DNA of 64,000 nt from Campylorhamphus procurvoides (GCA_013396655.1 WBMV01008435.1:496001-560000), one strand, 5' to 3'. Positions 28,301-39,900 are shown, counted from the first letter of the stretch. Notes: a model not told the origin generated them from the sequence alone. A program made the numbers and translations.

Positions 28301-30621
28301 TTTAAACAAACTACTAAATGTGTCCTTGCGTTTCTGTTTTACTGAATTTTGTTCCAGTTGCCCATGAACTACATGGGAAAAATGAGATGTATTTCTTTAT
28401 ATTTTTTAATAAGTTAAATACAAGTGTGAGCTGGAAAAAAAAAAAAAGCAAAACCAAGGAAGACATGGGACCACACATGTCCAGCTTATTCCTTAAAAAC
28501 AAAGTCCACCATCATGGCTTTGCTGAGTAATTTCCTCTGAGATTTTCCTGACTAAAATAATATTTGGGTATCAATGACACACACAGGGGTAGATGACCTT
28601 CACTTGGCGCTGAGCGCAAAGGGCAGCAGTAAGAACAGTTTTAAGCCAGCTTCGTGCTCTCTAGTGCTTTGGAGCTCCAACCCATGCTCAGCTACAACAG
28701 TCCTCAGAGGGATTCAAACAACCAAGAATAGCCAAAGCCACCTCAGGCTCCAAAACATTCCCTCTGCTGGTGACTGTCCTACTCTGGCCCCTTTAGGTAC
28801 TGGAAGGCTGCTCTAAAGTGTGCCTGGAGCCTTCTCTTCTCCAGGTTGGACAACCTCAACTCCCTCAACCTGTCTTCAGAGGAGAAGTGCTCCAGCCCTC
28901 TGACCATCTTTGAGTCCTTCGTCTGGACTCACTCCAGCAGGTCGATGTCTTTCTTGTGCTCAGGACCCCAGAACAGGATGCAGTACTCCAAGTGGGGTCT
29001 CATAGGAACAGAGTAGAGAGAGACACAGTCATCTCCCTCCTACCTTTCCCCCTACTACGCTCTCCACCATGGTGTCATGCATCCAAACCATCCAAGCAAG
29101 AGAGATGAGAACACATTTTTCTGTTCCTGGATCTATTACACATCAAGTGCAGGAAATTACAATCCAGGAATAGTCTTACTTTTTAGGATTAACCCATTAC
29201 TTTGCCCTGAGGTCTTTATTCTTGTGCACAGCCACACAGCTCTGATACGTATTATTTCTGGCTATTCCTTCTCCTTTGTGGACTCCTAAGTAAGACTTGA
29301 TGTCATGAGTTCGCATCCCAATCTGACAGGAATGGAGATTTTTTTATTACTGAGTTTTGATTTGACATTATGATGCAGCGTACCTTCCGTGTGAATTTCA
29401 GTTTTCTTCTTGTTTGCACTGTCTGTCCCTCAGGATTTTTCTAACAAGATTTGAAATTCTTTTCCTTCTTTTGCATGAGAACACACAGGTTAAAGACAAA
29501 TAAGAATTTTCTGAACTGTTTGTGCAATAAATTATATGAACCAAGCTACTTTCCCCGTATTTATGTGAGTAGCTGTGCTGACCTCAAGGGCTTTGCTTGC
29601 ACTGGTAAGTGTTGCTCATGTGAATAAGCCCAGTCTTCTGCTGCAAGAGAAGCTCAACATCTATTTGAATGAAGTTTTCTGTACGCAGTGAGAACTGACT
29701 TAATTGCACTAAAAGCAGACATCCTGGCATGGCAGCATGCTCTCTTTCCACATTTCCAAGAGAGTAAACAACTAAATCAGCATCATGTGTGCCAAATAGA
29801 AAGACCAAGGGTCAGTCCCCTAAGCCATGCCTGCTTTTGTGTCAAACCCCTCTGAAGGACACACATGCCTTCATTACCTTGTGGACTCCTGCTTATAGAT
29901 GTCGATGATGTTCTCCACCAGCAGATTCCTCTGTAGCCCGTAGACACCATGTCGGTCCAGGACCACCTCGTGCCTGCAGGAGGGACAGCGGAAGCGGCCT
30001 CCAGATGCCACAGTTGTACCTCCCCTGGTCGGCAGGTAGGGGTTGGAGGCCTGTTCTTGCCAAGCAGCGTAAGGAGAGGAGGGTAAGGCCATGAAAAACC
30101 ATGAAAACCTCTTCCAAGAGCACCAAATGGTAGGAATCCATTTGTCACTATGCTGAATAAGAGGGTAGCTCTGACACACCACCCCTTGGGAAAGCACCTG
30201 GTGACTACTGGTATGGGGCCAGCCCCTCAGCTCACACTTGGCCATGTCCCCCCAGGGAAAAGGTGACACTTTCAGCTGCTGTGAGCTCATCCCTGGTCCC
30301 CAGGGACATCAACTTTGGCTTTAAATCACTACCCCTACCTTGTCTCACCAACTATTAAAATCTGTTGACAAAAACATGTAGAAAACCTGCTTTCCCATTC
30401 ATTCTAGCCAGTGGTTCTTGGAAAGCAGAGCTCTCTTGGGGGAAGGAACCTACCTGGAAGATGTCGCTGGCACATTTCCGACAGAGGTTATGCTGGCAGG
30501 GCAGGATGACCACTGGTTTGGTGAACATTTCCAGGCAGATAGGGCAGATCAGTTGTTTCTCCAGGTTATCCATAGTTTGCTGCTCTTTGGAGAAGGACTT
30601 GTAGCTCAGGGAGGTGCTCAT
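10088..30621 (-). CDS. TRIM55: TRIM55 (MuRF2), striated-muscle RING-type E3 ubiquitin ligase; nine coding exons, 3' end missing
   Basis: The span covers nine exons that join into 499 codons without a stop; every junction has GT/AG ends and compatible phase. Domains by residue: RING C3HC4 (C26, C29, C42, H44, C47, C50, C78, C81), MuRF-family linker (about 83-118), B-box 2 (about 119-161, opening CEEH at 124-127), coiled coil (about 168-250), COS box (about 269-327), glutamate-rich tract (about 329-361) and a tail with the [10 protein letters not shown] motif. Proteins of this family bind microtubules through the COS box, homo- and hetero-oligomerise with MuRF1 and MuRF3, associate with titin at the M-band and ubiquitinate muscle proteins. 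The RING starts [10 protein letters not shown], against MSASLNYKSF as I recall human TRIM55; this start, the long acidic tail and linkage to DNAJC5B separate it from TRIM63 and TRIM54. Human TRIM55 is about 548 residues, so roughly 40 C-terminal residues are missing; the exon carrying them was not recognised. Expression is expected to be muscle-specific. Confidence 0.97.
10376..12234 (-). other. TRIM55 intron 8
   Basis: This intron of about 1.9 kb lies between the acidic exon and the tail exon. Only unremarkable AT-rich sequence is seen; no repeat family was recognised. Confidence 0.85.
12235..12458 (-). CDS. TRIM55: TRIM55 coding exon 8 (acidic glutamate-rich tract)
   Basis: The exon is 224 nt and completes Glu329, then gives residues 330-403. 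It opens with two Glu-rich runs split by [17 protein letters not shown], then a Pro/Ala/Gln-rich stretch ending PAAPAGQ. The acceptor is CCTCTCAG|AGG and the donor CAG|GTAAGTG. Human TRIM55 has a comparable acidic run at this place, but the bird sequence differs in length and order, as expected of a fast-evolving low-complexity tract. Confidence 0.93.
12459..14583 (-). other. TRIM55 intron 7
   Basis: This intron of about 2.1 kb holds no recognised repeat or exon. A 148-codon open frame that overlaps exon 8 in another frame extends into it but is lysine/arginine-rich low-complexity sequence, a shadow of the GAG/GAA-rich exon. Confidence 0.85.
14584..14708 (-). CDS. TRIM55: TRIM55 coding exon 7 (end of COS box)
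   Basis: The exon is 125 nt. Its first base completes Lys287, then 41 codons (288-328) and one base of codon 329. The reading includes [20 protein letters not shown] and [13 protein letters not shown], the conserved end of the COS box. The acceptor is TGTTTTAG|AAT and the donor AAAG|GTATG. Intron 6, which separates it from the microexon, is only 97 bp. Confidence 0.95.
14806..14828 (-). CDS. TRIM55: TRIM55 coding exon 6 (23-nt microexon in COS box)
   Basis: The exon is 23 nt and encodes NAKTLLQ plus two bases of the next lysine. It is bounded by TTTTCACAG upstream and GTAAGTATT downstream. It joins FLQ of exon 5 to ITEASK of exon 7 in the right phase, giving the conserved stretch [16 protein letters not shown]. 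Skipping it would shift the frame. Confidence 0.93.
14829..15929 (-). other. TRIM55 intron 5
   Basis: This intron of about 1.1 kb lies between exon 5 and the microexon. It is AT-rich and I see no repeat or other feature in it. Confidence 0.85.
15930..16163 (-). CDS. TRIM55: TRIM55 coding exon 5 (coiled coil to COS box)
   Basis: The exon is 234 nt, 78 codons, residues 202-279. It starts [18 protein letters not shown] and runs through [20 protein letters not shown] to the COS-box start, [12 protein letters not shown]. The acceptor is TTCACAG|GAA and the donor CAG|GTATAAAG, both phase 0. The COS box binds microtubules in this TRIM subfamily. The sequence is near-identical to the mammalian protein except for conservative changes. 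Confidence 0.97.
16164..20090 (-). other. TRIM55 intron 4
   Basis: This intron of about 3.9 kb is AT-rich and largely unique-looking. A G-rich run follows a GT-rich stretch near 17333-17357. No coding exon or mobile element was recognised. Confidence 0.85.
20091..20186 (-). CDS. TRIM55: TRIM55 coding exon 4 (start of coiled coil)
   Basis: The exon is 96 nt, 32 codons, residues 170-201, beginning [19 protein letters not shown] after CTAG and ending KTVE before GTAGGT. The heptad-like pattern begins the coiled coil through which MuRF proteins dimerise. It is too short to stand out as an open frame; I placed it from the phase of the flanking exons, the splice sites and the conserved sequence. 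Confidence 0.95.
20187..21924 (-). other. TRIM55 intron 3
   Basis: This intron of about 1.7 kb contains a purine-rich stretch at about 20640-20900 (GGAG/GAGG-rich on the plus strand). Its pyrimidine-rich minus strand gives a spurious 108-codon Pro/Ser-rich frame. Nothing else is recognised. Confidence 0.8.
21925..22090 (-). CDS. TRIM55: TRIM55 coding exon 3 (B-box type 2 zinc finger)
   Basis: The exon is 166 nt. Its first base completes Arg114, then come 55 codons (residues 115-169). The B-box is plain: CEEH at 124-127, YCLNC at 135-139, CSLC at 144-147 and the closing GAHKDC. The acceptor is TTTGCAG|AC and the donor AAG|GTAAATA. Intron 2 (22091-29877) is the largest complete intron of the gene in the window. 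Confidence 0.96.
22750..23050. other. GC-rich segment in TRIM55 intron 2
   Basis: A locally GC-rich, CpG-poor stretch stands out from AT-rich surroundings and leaves 96-119-codon frames open on both strands. The frames are Pro/Gly/Ala/Ser-rich with no recognisable motif, so I treat them as compositional. No repeat family was recognised. Confidence 0.5.
24536..25100 (+). mobile_element. CR1 LINE 3' fragment, plus orientation
   Basis: The sequence follows the CR1 3' end: a lead-in like GTCCAGTTCCAGATTCCCC, then GCCAGGAAGATGATTAAGGG, CAATGGGCACAAAC, CAGGTTGCCCAGGGAGATTG and CATCCTTGGAGATACTCATG. It ends CATTCTGTGACTCTGTGATT, the octamer-like repeat that closes CR1 elements. It lies inside TRIM55 intron 2, opposite to the gene, and is a decayed 5'-truncated copy. 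Confidence 0.93.
25535..26480 (-). mobile_element. CR1-type LINE ORF2 (reverse transcriptase) remnant, antisense
   Basis: On the minus strand short blocks read like the RT domain of CR1 ORF2, including [12 protein letters not shown] near 25545-25585 and a degraded match to the KHGFTKGKSCLTNLI block near 25640-25695. The frames are broken by stops, so it is inactive. The plus strand carries the matching antisense text (for example GACCAGCCTGTAGTTCCCC at about 25783). Family assignment rests on remembered CR1 ORF2 motifs; exact limits are uncertain, especially beyond 26380. Confidence 0.72.
28818..29040 (-). mobile_element. CR1 LINE fragment, antisense
   Basis: The plus strand reads as the complement of the CR1 3' region: GGAGCCTTCTCTTCTCCAGG, GTGCTCCAGCCCTCTGACCA, ACTCCAGCAGGTCGATGTC and CAGTACTCCAAGTGGGGTCT. 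It is a short decayed fragment in TRIM55 intron 2, in the same orientation as the gene. Confidence 0.92.
29878..30050 (-). CDS. TRIM55: TRIM55 coding exon 2 (end of RING and MuRF-family linker)
   Basis: The exon is 173 nt and encodes residues 57-113 plus two bases of codon 114. It opens [10 protein letters not shown] after the acceptor CAG and includes the final RING ligands in RCPSCRH (C78, C81). The highly conserved linker [21 protein letters not shown] follows; its conservation across MuRF1-3 is known for the family. The donor is AAG|GTAATG, phase 2. Intron 1 is only about 400 bp. Confidence 0.97.
30454..30621 (-). CDS. TRIM55: TRIM55 coding exon 1 (first half of RING finger)
   Basis: This exon holds 56 codons, residues 1-56. 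The ATG at 30621 was chosen over an in-frame ATG seven codons upstream (30642) because [17 protein letters not shown] is the family N-terminus. It carries CPIC (26-29) and CQHNLCRKC (42-50), the first six zinc ligands. The donor after the last CAG is GTAGG, phase 0. If the donor is read through, the frame runs on into intron 1 and stops near 30355. Confidence 0.97.
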
Positions 30622-30880
30622 CCCTAGCTTTTCCAGGGGCATATGCTCAGGACCACGGCCTTGTGGAGAGGTTTCTGGGTTAATTTCCCTTGAAGTAAGT
30701 CCAAGACTTTTCTGGGATCAGAGTCTCTCTGGGTTTCTCTGGCTGGAGGACATTGTTTAAGCGAGTGGCCAGAGGGAGCCGGGGCTGTTTTTAGCAGCGC
30801 TGCGTCACACGATGCCGTCCTGCCGTGCCCATATATGCGCGTGAGAGGAGGACAGGCTGGGACAGGTGACGGCTGCTGGG
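30622..30880 (-). promoter_or_regulatory. TRIM55: TRIM55 5' UTR and candidate core promoter
   Basis: Reading toward the gene on the minus strand there is an E-box (CAGGTG in plus orientation) at 30863-30868, a TATA-like or imperfect CArG element (CCATATATGC, plus orientation) at 30829-30838 and a MEF2-like element (CTAAAAACAG, one mismatch to the consensus) at 30785-30794, all within 250 bp of the ATG. MEF2, SRF and E-box factors drive striated-muscle genes, so the set fits TRIM55 expression. The start site and any non-coding first exon are not determined; this is inference from motifs and position. Confidence 0.5.
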
Positions 30881-30999
30881 GGAAGGGGGGGAGGCTGGAG
30901 GGGCCCTGGCTCTCCTCACTCACACATGGCAGCCTTCACCCCTTGAGGAGGAGGGGGAACAATAAGCTAAGGCCATCCACTCCCTTCCCTTATCTTTGT

Positions 31000-33900
31000 A
31001 GGGCAATGGAGAGCAAAGGACTGCCCCAGACACATGCTGAAGCCTAGTAAATGCTCTGATCAAGCAGCCGTGGCCGTGAGATGCAGGTTGTAATTTTGTC
31101 CAAGTGTTCTGGCAGGCTCCAGGATGTTACCTTTCCAAGATGTGAAGCACATGTGGTTCCTGGAGAAGACAATAGGAGCAATGGCTGCTTTGGAGCTTGG
31201 ATGCTTTGGGGTGTAAACATCTCACCACATTGAAAACCGGATTAAAAAAAAAAATTGTATGCCTATACCTGTGCCTAAGTTTCTTCTGGTAAAATTTTGG
31301 TTTTAGAAATTGTAACACTAGAATCTAACATGACTATTCATGCCATTAATTCCACAGCTTAAATATGCATGAAAAACATTTTTTGAATTTCCTGATGAGA
31401 TAGAAACAGAAAAAATAGTGTGAAAAGCTGTCATTTGTGCTGCTAGAGAATAGGTACTAATTGTATATGCTCTCTCTCTGCATAGTTTAATTAAAATATA
31501 TTTTAGTTTTGGGCACTGCTGTGTTTATATCTGTTTATTAGACACTGATATCCCTCTCAGCTTGGCACTTATTCCAGAGTTATTTTTAAAATGACAATTT
31601 CCTAGATAATTTGTGACATGTGATGCCTGATCTTAAGGGAAAGCCATCTGTGCTTCTACTTGCCAATAATTTATCACACAACTGTACAAGCAATAAATAT
31701 CTTATCCTCAAATTTAAGCCACAGTCCCTGTATTACTGTATAAAAACACTTTGCCAGTGTACTGTACATGTAATCAGAATATTATCTTCTCTTTTAATTA
31801 ACAACTACAATGCTTTCTCTGTTAAGTGTCTTGTAGAAACCTCCAAAGTGTATTCTGCCTCATGCCTGTATAGGGCTTGCATCTGAAATATGCCATAGAG
31901 CAGCTGAGTGAGTCCCCTAAGCATCCAGGGGTAGACCATAATTCCAAAAGCGGATCCTTTTTCTGCATGCAACACCAGTCTGGAAACGATGCACTTCAGA
32001 AAAATATAAAAGTGAAGGTTTTTATGGATTTCTGCATGAAAATGAATACTAGTCCCTGCATTCGATGGTAATGAACCACGTTAAATTAAATGTATTATTT
32101 ACTATTTTATTTCCAATACCTTGCATGCTTCTTAAATGTTTGGGTCAACTTCTGCACTCATTTGTAGCCCACCAAGCTGGAAATTCCCCAATGTAAACTT
32201 ACATGCATGTTTGTCAGCAGTCCCATAAACACAAATGGGTTTTTCTGAAGTCTTGCATTCATGGGAAATTAGTGATAGCTTAGTTAAACCAATTTTAAAT
32301 TACACTTTTGCTTCAACTGCCTGGTGCAGACAAGATCCCAGAGTCAAGTGGGACAAGCTGCTCCGGCAGCTGAGCCACAGACAGCTGGGGCTTTGCTGGC
32401 AGGGAGCCTTCCTTGGCAGCAACAGGAAGATATTTCTCTTCTTTACCTCCCCTCCATGGCTGGGTCAGAGGTGACTTTTGCATCTGGAGGAATTTGAATG
32501 CCTCATTCTTGCCCTCTTAACTTTGAATCAGCTGCCCCTTGCACATCAAAACCTGCTTCAGTAAGGAGTTTGAATTAGACGAGGAAAGCTGTCCTCACCT
32601 GGTGGGGCAGGCACTTCCACCTGCACAGGCAGAAGCAAAGAAATTCTGGGGGAAAAGCTGAAGGCTAGAAATGCCAGTGCACAGAAACACCTGCACACGG
32701 TGATGTAGGGAAGGGGGTGTTCACAGCATGGAAAAAAGCAGGAGGATCATGCTATGTGTTAGTCCTTTGGACAACAGTGTGAACTGAATCACACGCCAGG
32801 GTGTAATGTGCCTCTGGGATGTGATTCTGGTGAATTTATACCTACTCATGGTAACCCACAGTAGCCTTCTGTTAACAGGCTGAGTGGGACATGCAGCTGC
32901 AGAGGACATCTGATGGCAAAGAGGTGAGGGACAGGTTGCTGCTGTTTTTCCCCTTTCTCTGTGTTGAAGCATGCTGACATGGGACAGCACAACCACAAAA
33001 ATGAGTCAACTAAAAAAATATAAATCCACTTTCTGCAACCAGGCCCGAGCTGAAATATTTGATGGCAGAAATATGGAGTTCAGTCAAATGAAAAGTTAGC
33101 ACAGATTTTTCTGTCTAAGTATTATGAACCACATCAGTGAATGTTAGGTAAAGAAATGCAGAGGCTTGACCACACTTGCAAAGGCTGGATGACAAAGCCA
33201 CATGTTGTGTGACCACTCTGCAACAAGGAGGAAGAGAAGAGCAAAGTCCAAGAGCCCGCAGAGGCATGAGAAGGTCCTGCAACTAGTTTTCATCAGGGTT
33301 TACTTAGGATGGGCTTTGAAGGTCTTGCACTGAGAAAGAGCCTGGAAACCTTCTATCTCTCTGTGGGAGCCCTGTTTCCCTCCTTTCCTCCCCTTCCACA
33401 CCTGCAAGGGGAGACCACCAGCACACACAGCAGTCCACCTCCAACAAGTCATGAAGCCAAGCCATTGGTGAGAAAACCTGCTTTAAACCTGCTTCTGGAC
33501 AGAAACTGTGGATATCTGAAAGCCATAACCAAGACAAAAATATGGGGTTTTGTTGGTTTTTTTTCTTCCCCTTGTAGTATTGCTCGCCCAGGAGTGTTAC
33601 CTGGCTTCGCTAACACAAACAGAATGCCAGTTCCTAAAGATATGTTTGCTTTTACAGACATTGCTTCCAAGTCCTCTGTTTTGCAGCTGATTAACATCTT
33701 GCAGCCTGTGGACTGATGGCCTGAAAAATCTGGAAGGCTGGCTGCAAAGCAGTGGGTTTAGGAGTGGGATTTGGAGGAGAAAGGAAATGTCCAGGTTCAG
33801 GTTTCAATGCCATAATGACATCTCTGGGTTTTGCATTCACAGAATTCCCCTCTGCAGTCTCTTATCTTGTACCAGTTCTGTGAAGCCCTTGTGTGTTAGT

Positions 33901-36900
33901 CAGAAAAACATCCCTGTGGCTCTCTTGCATGACTGGAAAATAAAAAGTGTATTTTTGCCAGAGGATACTGGCAAAAAAATAATCCCATGTGACTTGCTTC
34001 CCCACTGAGCCTGGTAGAGACAAAGCTACTCTGCAAGCAGCAGGCTCCTTGCCCAGACATCCTATCCTGGCCATGGTGGGTGCTGAGAAGCATCCTGGCC
34101 CATGGGGTCATGGTGCCCTGGCTTGCTGCCACCCCACCTCACACCTGTTCTGGGGGACAAGTGAGCACCCCACCACCCCTTCCACCCAGGCTGGGGGTGG
34201 GGAAACCTACACTGGCAGCTGCCTAAAGCAGATGGCAGCTGCCCATCATCCCTTGGGCAGGGATCAACACCCACCCTACCCTACTGCCTCCATCAACTCC
34301 TTGCAGTCCTGAGTCTGGTGGTGATCACCTGCGGGCTTTCCACAACAGTGCAGCTGCTGAAAAAGGACAGGTGTGGTGGGTGCCCTTGTGGGGCCAGAGG
34401 GGGGAGCAGCCACTGACACTGTGAGAGGGGACCACCAGAACCACCTGCCCATCTCCCCCCTGCTCTGTCCTGCCTTGCTCACCTCCAATGAGATGTCCTG
34501 GATGCCCAACCAATACAACCTCCTAACAAAAATGAGGTTGCTGCCTCCAATTCTATCCACCTACATGTGAGACTTAGAGCAAAATGACAATGCAGCCTTT
34601 CCCTCTTCCCATACCTCTAACTCTGCTTGTTGTTCTGGCTGGAGAGATTCTCATTTTTAGCCAAGCATCCCTTGGGGATGTTAGAGGAAGCTCTCTATCC
34701 ATCTTACCTTTTGTATGTGCTCATTTACCCCGCTGTAAACAGTCTCCCAGGAGCGGATAGAGAGCACCGGCATTCCCACCTACAGCCCGTATGTTGCTGA
34801 GACTCAAATTTCACTTCCATTGGCAACAACTTACTAAGCCAATGAGCCAGATATAAGATGAAGCCCTTCTACCTATACAAATGCAAACTGCAAATGGTAT
34901 TTTGCATTTCATGATTTTATTGTGATCAATATACACCCTGTGACAAATACTGAAACTACCCTTGTACGTGACTCAATTTATGCAGGGAGCCTTTGCAACA
35001 GAGACAAGTGCTTTTCAAAAACAGTTGCCTTTTGAGACTGACATTTTTTCCACTCAACACATGTATATATTTGTCTTTGTGTATCTCATATGTGATGACA
35101 GGCCATATGCGGTCAGTATTTGGAGACCTTCTAAAAACAATCTGAGAGATGGTTTCAGACCAGCATAGGAGATAATGACATCTTTCAAAATTTCTCTTTG
35201 CACGTATGAAATCACAGCAGCAAGGGCAGGCTCAAAGCATTTCCAAGGGTGAGTCACTGGGAGCACATCAAATGTGCAACACACAAGGTTTCAGGGACAA
35301 GCTACAAAGACCAGACAGAGGGATGATGCGTGCCCTTCTTTTTTTTTTTTTTTTTCTTGAACAGGGGATGGACGCTGGCCTGAGCTGAATCATGGTCAAA
35401 AGTAGCCTTCTCTGGACTTATCCATGCTCAAGGAGCTTGCACAGTTTGCAGCAAACAGACCGAAAAATGAGATAAAAGGGTAGAGAACTAGATAATAGCT
35501 TCTCTTACAGATTCGTCAGTGGTAACAACATAAATTATATCAGACAAACCTCAGGGATTTGGATTAAAAGACCCTGGGAGGTCAAGCAGGAAGACCCTCT
35601 GGACAAACTCCATCAAGGAGTCACTCCTGTGTGCTGTGGCTCTGCCGTCAGCGGGACACCAAAACATGGGTTACTGCCTGTGAGAAGGAGGATCCTTTAG
35701 CTTCCTTCTGTCCTCCAGCAGAACTGGTAAGCCAGTGTGAACCTGTCACCCAGCTTTAGGGGACACAGGGCAACAAAGCCCTCCCAAAAGAAAGTCCTGG
35801 TTTCCTTCCAGTCTTCAAGATGAAGGTAAGAAATGGTGGTCAGGCTGTACCCTTCAGAGTGACCCTGCAATTATCTGCATTCTCTAAAGTCTTAAAATCA
35901 GTGAGCCTGAAAAAGACAGGCTGTGGGAAAACAAACTTGAGATGAGCAGTTCAGCCTTCCTGAGCCACACACAGCTTTGCAAGCCCAAAGATTCCCAAAC
36001 CTTCCTACCCTCCACACATTACTGCGAGAAAGGCATAAAAGTATGTCCAAAGCACTTTATAGAGGAAGTAATGCATGTGGGAAAGAAATAGCACTGCATT
36101 ACTACCTACCTACCTAAAAATAGGTCCTTTCCAGGGCTAGGGACACGTTTCACAGATAACAGGCTCAGGCTTGCTTTTCCACACCCCCAAATATGCCCTG
36201 CAGTGAAAATGAGACACGAAGAAAGAAAGCATATAAATAAAACAAAAGCTGTTAGAAAAATGGGATAACACACCAATTAGAAAAGTGGGAAAATCCCACT
36301 TCTGGTTTGGAGAGTAAGCAATCAAGTTCTTAACAGTTTTAACACAATCTCCCACTTTTCAAATGCACCCCTGATCCTTTCCCCTCTACTTTGCTACCAC
36401 AGCATCCCACATGAGCCAGTTTGTAAATCATGGATTAGATGTCTCCCCTACTAGCAGTGAGGAAGGAATGGCAGCTCCTCCCCTAACACCTGCATTTTGT
36501 GAAATAACAGTGGTGCTCAGTGCTGCGTTAGCAGTGGAGGAGTTGGTGCTATGGCAGTGGAGATGGACAGAGGTGACACAGCAGGGACAGTGCTAGAGGA
36601 CCTCCTGAGCATGCCAGGACTTAAGGAAAAGGGGATGGCAGAGCTTTAACACTAGGAATTTTGACTGGGGGACAGATTTAATTTCTGCTCTGGACTTAAC
36701 AGGCCACAGCACTCTGCTTCAAACCCTACTGCTACAATTCCAGCTCTGTCAGTAGGAAAGGAGAGTGATGCTCAGTAGAGAAGGGACTTGCATTTCACAG
36801 CACAGATCCAGCTCAGACTTCCCAGCTGGCATCAGCTCATCACTTCACAGAGATACAGCCCTGTCCCAGTGTCAGGTTTCTCCCCAGCCTTGGTCTGCTT

Positions 36901-39900
36901 GACATAAGCCACTCTTGATGCTATTTCAGTATTCTCTCCATTGCTCCACTTTCAGAGCAGGGTATTTTTTTCCAGGACAATGCTGAGGTCTGTAGTTGAA
37001 AGGAGAGACTGATTTTTAAATTTGTACTCAGCATATGACTTTATACCCCATCAGAGATCTGCTGAGACTCCATCCCAAGCCCCCAAGATGGTCCAGGTTA
37101 TGTTTTCATCCATCCCCATCTTGAGGGTCATTGCTTCAGGACAGAATAGAGATTCAGTGCTCAAAGAAAAAGGGTAAAATATTTTGGTATTACAGCTAAA
37201 CAATAATACTGTGTAAGGAAGCAGGAAGGTTTTCACACAATAAATTGCTACCAGAACCACTCAAGTGCCTGTTTAACATGTGACTGGTGACAGAGGTGAC
37301 AGAAGTTTCTTGGAATTTTTTTTTGAAACTTTTCTGTTTTCCTTTCATGTGTTCCTTTGCCCTGAAAATGCTCTTAAGGCATATAGCAAAACCAGCATGA
37401 CTATTCATTTCTAAGTACCAATGCCTTTTTTTCCTTTTTGAAAGTCAGATGACAAGAGCAAGTTTCCCTTTTGACCATTTTTCAGCCAAGTTCTTACCCT
37501 CACTCCTTCACAGGAGATTCATGTTAGGATAGGGGAGTACAATGCTTAGGAGAGAGATACAAGCATTTGCAAGGACAACAACAGCTGGAAATGCCTTCAA
37601 GCCAGGCAGGAGTTGAATGAAGGCATTTTTAGCTATGATCAAGGATGGCATCCACTGTTACACTGTGACATTGTGTTCATTGTACCAAGCAGCAGTCTGT
37701 TAGATTAACATCCTTTTGAATTATCACTTCATGAAGCATCTCAAGCATGTTGGCCCATGTCTGCATGTGTGATATTGCATCACCCTCTCCCATCAGGCTG
37801 TTCCCTAGGAGTTACCTTTTCTGATTCTGGCAAAGTTTAGCGAAGGCAAGGGAAGAAAGGGTGCACAGCAAGTTCTTTGGTTCTGGAATAAGTCAGATTT
37901 TGTGTCTCTTCAAAGGCTTTGACCTTGCCATGGAGTGGGCAGATTTGCAGTAAGATTTTTGTTTTGCCTGAGCTGCCTGAGGATGCACATCTTTCACTAT
38001 GCAGTTTTACCCTCTGCAGTCAGAGCTGGGAAATACGCTGCATCATAATAGTCCGATACTATGATCTGGGGAGAAGACAAAGAGTTTGGAGTTGGCTGTC
38101 TCTCACCCCCATACCCCCTCCAAATTCTCCCCCCACCTCCTCCTCACCCAGCCAAGCACAGCCTGTGTTCAGTCCACAGGGTGACTCCCATGACCCCAGT
38201 CATTAGCACTGTAGGAGGCTGCTCCAGGACTATATGTGAGGGAAGGTGCGCTGCTGTGAGGACTAGGATATGGTGGCAAAGCAGAACACAGGATCAGTGC
38301 CAGAGCTGCTGTGCATTTCCATTATCATAGCATTTAGAGCTGCACTGCTAATGAAGCCTACAAGCAAGGAGATGTGGTGTAAAAAACAGACCCTCTGATG
38401 GATCTGTTTAAGTTTTGCTTCCTTGTGTCACTTGTATTGCTCCTTTTATAATGCCATGGGGTCAGTTCCCTCTCATCTCTATCCCGTTACAGGTGTGCAG
38501 ACAATCTTACTTCAGGGAATCCTTGAGACGGGACAAGCTGTAGCAGTACGTATCATCTGCTGCTTTTGATAATCCCAAAGACTGTAATGCAAATATGAGA
38601 GGGATTATAGTAGATTTATGTAAGAGTAGACTACAGATCATATCTTTTCTAGTTACTCACGTAGTATGGCGTTGGTGCTTTTTCCATCTCTAATGAAGCA
38701 CTTCACAGTGATCCAACATCTTTGCAGCAGCATTGTTTTGTACAGAAACATGTATTCAAGGTACCTTGGTTTCCTATATCCGGGAGTGATGCATCTGCCA
38801 CTTGCCATCATGCTGCCAGGAATGGGACTGCTGTGGGATCCTGATGGGTGTTTCTTTCAGGACCACATCTCTCATCTTTTGACAGCTCAGCTCCCAGGGT
38901 GGAGGGCTGAGTGCTGTCAGAGTAATCCTTAGTCACTGGTTCTAATTCTGGCTCCAAAGAGAGGGATTTTCACATAGGGAGATTCCTGCTCATCACTGAA
39001 CTTATTGGACCGCTGAGAGACCCTTTGAGGAACCTCCAGAATGAATCCTGGAGCCAGTCTTTCATTCCACACCAGTGTCCACAGTAATTTCTGCCAGCAG
39101 AGGATGCTTCTCCTATCCCTGACCTCCAGCAAAGGTACTCACCAGGGACCTTATTCCTGAAGCCGAAATGGAATAGTTCTGGCTATCAGCAAACTTTAGC
39201 ACTCCAGAGAACGTACCAAGGAGCCTCACATGGGCTAGGTGGCCACAGGAGAACAGTTCACTGTAGCCTTCAGCAGGCAATGTCAGCACGCAATCAGTAC
39301 CACTGAAATCCCACTTAATCCAGAAGAGATGAAGCAAAAATGCAAAAAAAAAAGGAAAAAAAAAGAAAAAACCCAAATCAAATCAACAAAACCAAGACCA
39401 AACAAAAAACAACACATGAAAAATCCATTAATATCCATCCAAATAATATTATATGTATAGAATACTTAAAAAACCTATACAGGTTCCTATCCTTGCTCAT
39501 CTAAACTGGCAAGATCTCTCACCCATCACCAGATGTGCAGGTGACTGCCCTGAGAAGGTGCAATCCTTCCTTATAAGCTTCCTTTGCATGTCTCAGGTTG
39601 CATTTATGAGGGTGTTCCTGATAATGTTAGGTCTTCTAGCCAATTCCTTGGGCTTCTGAAATGTGTTCAGATGGGCTGCTCATTCCCAGAACTGATGTCA
39701 CCAATTGTTCCCTTTCAGGGAAGTATGTCTCTTTAACAAGCCAGGTGTTTCTCAGGCAGGAAGAAGGTGACAACTCTCTCATCCTTTCTCTGGTGACTTC
39801 TTAACGTGTTCCCATGTGAAATGCTCTTTACACTTGACCTCACAAGATACACTGGCAATTGAAAAATAGAACTTCTGAAGAGGCCAATGTGAGAGATCAG

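Larger units (their letters stand above)
22091..29877 (-). other. TRIM55 intron 2 with three CR1 insertions
   Basis: This intron of 7.8 kb separates the RING exons from the B-box exon. It contains CR1 fragments at 24536-25100 (+), 25535-26480 (-) and 28818-29040 (-), and a GC-rich segment at about 22750-23050. Poly(A)-type runs occur near 27594 and 28434. No additional TRIM55 exon was recognised. Confidence 0.85.
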
